Positions 3,500-6,366 of a DNA stretch of 6,366 nucleotides are shown piece by piece; the stretch's first letter is position 1; each line of letters starts with the position of its first letter. The notes under the pieces were generated by a model that saw only the letters and a program-made list of their open reading frames with translations, did no database searches and was not told the origin of the DNA. The stretch comes from Planctomycetaceae bacterium. GTDB taxonomy: Bacteria > Planctomycetota > UBA1135 > GCA-002686595. The translations under genes were made by a program, and so were the position numbers. Where the stretch lies: positions 1-6,366 of the forward strand of contig JABWBL010000209.1 of assembly GCA_013360535.1 (NCBI GenBank), in the 5' to 3' direction.

Positions 3500-6366
3500 A
3501 TGAGCGCCAGATCGCAACCTCCGGAGGTTGAGAGAACCGCACGTTCGTCGCGGCCCGCGGAAGCGCGGCGCTGGCGCATCTGGATGGAACGCGCGACGTT
3601 TCTTGCGCTGCTCCTGGTCGCGCAGTTCCTGCGCGAGGTGCCCGGCAGCGGTTTGAAGGAAGCGGTCATCTGGCTGCCGTCGGGAGTGGCGATCGCCGGA
3701 GTGTGGCGTCTGGGAGCGAGCAGTGGGTGGATCGTGGCGCTCGCGGCGCTCGTCGTGCGCCTGCAGGTCGGCTATCCGAACCTGATCGTCGTTTCTGGAA
3801 TCCTCGGCGCCTGTGCGGAGGCGCTGCTCGGCGCGTGGCTCGCGCGCCGACTGCGCATCGACGGAGCCTTCGCGCGACTGGGCGACGTCGCGCGCCTGTT
3901 CGTGATCGCCGCGGTGGCGCCGCTCTCGAGCATGCTGCTGTCGTGGATCGGCCGCGCCCTGCCCGGCGAGGCGCAGTACGTGCCGTTCTACACCGGCTGG
4001 GATAGCTGGTGGCGCATGAACGCGCTCGGCATCCTGTGCGTGACGCCGATGATCGCGATTCTCGCGCGCGGCGAGCTCGCGAGCTGGAACGCGCGCCGGC
4101 GGCTCGAGGCCGCCGCGGTCTTCGCGACGCTGCTCGCCCTGCTCGCGCTGATGCTGAGCACGAGCACCATCGGCTCGACGTCGGTCCTGCTGCTCTATGC
4201 GGTGCTTCCGATCGCGGCACTGGCGGCGGTGCGACTGGGCCCCCTGGGCGCCGCGAGCACGGCGGCGGTGGCCGCGATCTCGATCTACGCCGCGACGCTC
4301 GGCGGCTGGGGGCCGTTCATCGCGCTCCCGATCGACGAACGTGCGGGCGCTGTGCAGATCTTCACCTTCGCGGTGCTGACCGGCCCGCTGGTGCTCGGCG
4401 CGCTGATCGCCGAGCGCAAGCGCGACCACGACGTGATCCGCGGGCAGTCCCAAGTGCTCGAGCTGATCGCCACCGGTCAGTCGTCGAAGGCGGCGCTGGC
4501 GGAGCTGGTGCGCGGCATCGAGCTCCTGATCGGCGGTTCGCGGGTCTCGCTGCTCCTGCTCGAGGGGCGCAAGCTGCGGAACCTGCTGGCGCCATCGCTT
4601 CCCCGGGCCTGGTGCGAGCTCGTCGACGGCCTCGAGATCGGCCCGCGGCAGGGCTCCTGCGGCACTGCGGCGCACACCGGGGCGCCGAGCGTCGCCAGCG
4701 ACATCGAGCACGACCTGAACTGGGAGCGCTTCCGCGAGGCCACGCGCCCGTTCGGCCTGTGCGCGTGCTGGTCGGTGCCCGTGCGCGACGCGAAGGGCAA
4801 GGTGCTGGGCACGTTCGCGGTCTACTTCGACGCACCACGCGCGCCAACGGCCGAAGAACTGCGGCTGCTCGAGCGCGCGGCGGCCTTGGCGGAAATCGCG
4901 CTGGAACGCGAGCGCAGCGCGGACCTGCTCGAGTCGATCAACCAGAACGTCAACGAGGGACTGTTCCGCACGTCGCGCGACCGCGGCTTCCACTACGCGA
5001 ACGACGCGCTCGCGCGCATGCTCGGCTACGAGACGGCGCAACAGCTGATGGAAGTTCGACCGGAGGACCTGCACGTCGAGCCGGAACGCATGCTCGAGTT
5101 CCGCGCGCATATCGAGGCCTCGGGCGGGATCGCCAGCGACGAGTTCCTGCTGCGGCGGCGCGACGGATCGACGGTGTGGGCGCTGATCCGCGCCGCGGTG
5201 ACGCGCGCGCCCGACGGCAGCACGCCGCACTACGACGGCGCGGTGGTCGACGTCACGGAGCGTCGTGGCCTCGAGGAGCGGTTGCGGCAGGCGCAGAAGA
5301 TGGAGGCCGTCGGGCGCCTCGCCGGCGGGGTCGCGCACGACTTCAACAACCTGTTGATGGCGGTCGATGGGCACGCCGAGGCACTCGAGCAGGGCTCGCG
5401 CGACGAGACGACCCGGCGCGCCGCGCACCAGATCCTCGAGGCCTCCGAGCGCGCGGCCGGGCTCACGCGGCAGCTGCTCGCGTACAGCCGCCAGCAGGTG
5501 CTCTCGCCGCAGCTGCAGGACCTGACGCAGGTGGTCGACGAGATGGGCGCGCTGCTGCGGCGCGTGATCGGTGAGCACATCCGGCTCTCGATCCAGCACG
5601 CCGAGCGCGGAATGCACGTCAACTGCGACCGCGTGCAGATCGAGCAGGTCGTGCTCAACCTCGCGATCAACGCGCGCGACGCCCTGCCGCAGGGTGGTTC
5701 GCTCGCGATCGACACGGAGCCGCTCGAGCTCGACGAACGCGCCACGCAGGGCCACGAGCACGTGCGCGCCGGACCGTTCGTCCGGTTGCGCGTGCGCGAC
5801 GACGGGACGGGCATGGACGAGGAGACGCGCCAGCGCGCGTTCGATCCGTTCTTCACGACGAAGGAGCAGGGCAAGGGCACGGGACTTGGGCTCTCGACGG
5901 TCTACGGGATCGTGCACCAGAGCGGCGGGATCGTCGCGCTCGACAGCGCTCTCGGCCTCGGCACGACCGTGTCGGTGTACTTGCCACGCGCGCCCACCCC
6001 GCAGCAGGCGGCACCGGCGCCGGAGCGGCCGTCGACACAGGCGAGCGAGCGCGGCACGGGCCTCGTGCTCGTGGTCGAGGACGAGCCGATGGTGCGCGAG
6101 ATCGTCACGGCCAACCTGCGCAGCGCCGGATACCAGGTGCTCGAAGCGAGCAACGGCGAGGAAGCGCTCGCGCTGGGCGAAAGGCGCGTGGCCGAGCTCG
6201 ACCTCGTCATCACCGACCGCATCATGCCGCGCCTGGGCGGCGACGGGCTCGCGACGCAGCTGCGCCGCGCGCGCGCGGACCTTCCCGTGCTGTTCATGTC
6301 GGGGTACGCCGAGACGCCGACGCCCACGAGCGTCGGCGAACCCGTCGCGCAGCTCGCGAAGCCATT
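3500..6366 (+). CDS. membrane hybrid histidine kinase MASE1-GAF-PAS-HisKA-HATPase-REC (3' end outside window)
   Basis: The frame is open from ATG 3500 to the window end: 955 full codons, no stop. A charged N-terminus is followed by a MASE1-type membrane sensor (about 32-304; 8-10 hydrophobic segments, WLPSGVAIAGVWRLG at 58-72, NALGILCVTP at 174-183). Next comes a GAF domain (about 330-472) with GSCGTAA (385-391) and ACWSVPV (422-428), then a PAS domain (about 479-588) ending in DVTER. The kinase core has the H-box AHDFNN with phospho-acceptor H613, N-box N724, G1 box DDGTGM (767-772), F box FDPFFTTK (781-788) and G2 box GKGTGLGL (791-798); HDFNN kinases of this type are usually hybrids. The receiver starts near 855, with acidic pocket E860/D861, phospho-acceptor D906, S934 and K954. 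All catalytic residues are present. The role is to sense an unidentified signal at the inner membrane and/or through GAF/PAS, autophosphorylate, and pass phosphate to D906 and probably a phosphotransferase. The start is uncertain: ATG 3584 (M29) also keeps the whole MASE1 domain, and codons 2-15 are unusually A/T-ending. Confidence 0.95.
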   Translation, partial: MSARSQPPEVERTARSSRPAEARRWRIWMERATFLALLLVAQFLREVPGSGLKEAVIWLPSGVAIAGVWRLGASSGWIVALAALVVRLQVGYPNLIVVSGILGACAEALLGAWLARRLRIDGAFARLGDVARLFVIAAVAPLSSMLLSWIGRALPGEAQYVPFYTGWDSWWRMNALGILCVTPMIAILARGELASWNARRRLEAAAVFATLLALLALMLSTSTIGSTSVLLLYAVLPIAALAAVRLGPLGAASTAAVAAISIYAATLGGWGPFIALPIDERAGAVQIFTFAVLTGPLVLGALIAERKRDHDVIRGQSQVLELIATGQSSKAALAELVRGIELLIGGSRVSLLLLEGRKLRNLLAPSLPRAWCELVDGLEIGPRQGSCGTAAHTGAPSVASDIEHDLNWERFREATRPFGLCACWSVPVRDAKGKVLGTFAVYFDAPRAPTAEELRLLERAAALAEIALERERSADLLESINQNVNEGLFRTSRDRGFHYANDALARMLGYETAQQLMEVRPEDLHVEPERMLEFRAHIEASGGIASDEFLLRRRDGSTVWALIRAAVTRAPDGSTPHYDGAVVDVTERRGLEERLRQAQKMEAVGRLAGGVAHDFNNLLMAVDGHAEALEQGSRDETTRRAAHQILEASERAAGLTRQLLAYSRQQVLSPQLQDLTQVVDEMGALLRRVIGEHIRLSIQHAERGMHVNCDRVQIEQVVLNLAINARDALPQGGSLAIDTEPLELDERATQGHEHVRAGPFVRLRVRDDGTGMDEETRQRAFDPFFTTKEQGKGTGLGLSTVYGIVHQSGGIVALDSALGLGTTVSVYLPRAPTPQQAAPAPERPSTQASERGTGLVLVVEDEPMVREIVTANLRSAGYQVLEASNGEEALALGERRVAELDLVITDRIMPRLGGDGLATQLRRARADLPVLFMSGYAETPTPTSVGEPVAQLAKP
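3515..3530. repeat. 16-base perfect palindrome near the kinase start
   Basis: CAACCTCCGGAGGTTG is an exact inverted repeat of 8 + 8 bases. If translation starts at 3500 it lies in codons 6-11; if at 3584 it lies in the leader, 48 bases after the candidate -10. It contains GGAGG (3523-3527), but no start codon follows at ribosome-site distance. It could be an operator for a dimeric regulator, or chance. Confidence 0.85.

Noticed and set aside
3523..3527. GGAGG as a ribosome binding site
   Set aside because: No ATG, GTG or TTG follows within 5-12 bases; the next in-frame ATG is 56 bases further on.
4009..5574. Plus-strand open frame of about 521 codons inside the kinase gene
   Set aside because: It is out of frame with the kinase, whose domains run continuously through this stretch. 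Its translation is Ala/Arg-rich and domainless.
977..5917. Very long minus-strand open frame (about 1646 codons) antisense to the propeller and kinase genes
   Set aside because: It is a mirror of two well-supported plus-strand genes. Its translation is Arg/His/Asp/Glu-rich low-complexity text with no domain, and its openness follows from G/C-ending codons on the other strand.

Overview
The window is high-GC bacterial DNA (roughly 70 % by eye) with strong G/C bias at third codon positions. It holds four protein genes, two of them cut by the window edges. I saw no rRNA, tRNA, CRISPR array, transposase or integrase. Three things point to a Planctomycetota-like (or other large-genome, secretion-rich) bacterium: a secreted protein tail with a WYRDPP...LSNALEF ending, a secreted all-FG-GAP propeller protein, and a multidomain hybrid kinase behind starts with little or no Shine-Dalgarno sequence. 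This assignment is inference, not proof.

Layout: (1) Bases 1-378, plus strand, are the C-terminal end of a probable secreted protein. (2) Bases 385-837, minus strand, encode a 150-residue putative lipoprotein converging on the first gene. Only 6 bases separate the stop codons, and both stops lie in one 12-base palindrome. (3) Bases 838-1126 are a divergent intergenic region. (4) Bases 1127-3337, plus strand, encode a 736-residue exported protein made almost entirely of 14 FG-GAP/VCBS beta-propeller blades on a near-invariant 49-residue period. (5) Bases 3338-3499 are a short intergenic region with a GC-rich hairpin, a weak sigma70-like promoter and an 8-C tract. (6) Bases 3500-6366, plus strand, encode at least 955 residues of a membrane hybrid histidine kinase (MASE1 - GAF - PAS - HisKA - HATPase_c - REC). 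It runs off the right edge just after the conserved receiver lysine.

The genes do not form one clear operon. The propeller and kinase genes are co-directional but separated by 162 bases containing a hairpin. The first three products look like envelope or exported proteins of unknown ligand; the kinase is a complete phosphorelay input module whose output partner is not in view. I see no convincing undescribed system. The most notable points are the regular 14-blade array, a perfect 11-bp hairpin in the convergent gene pair, and the C-tracts and palindrome around the two plus-strand starts.
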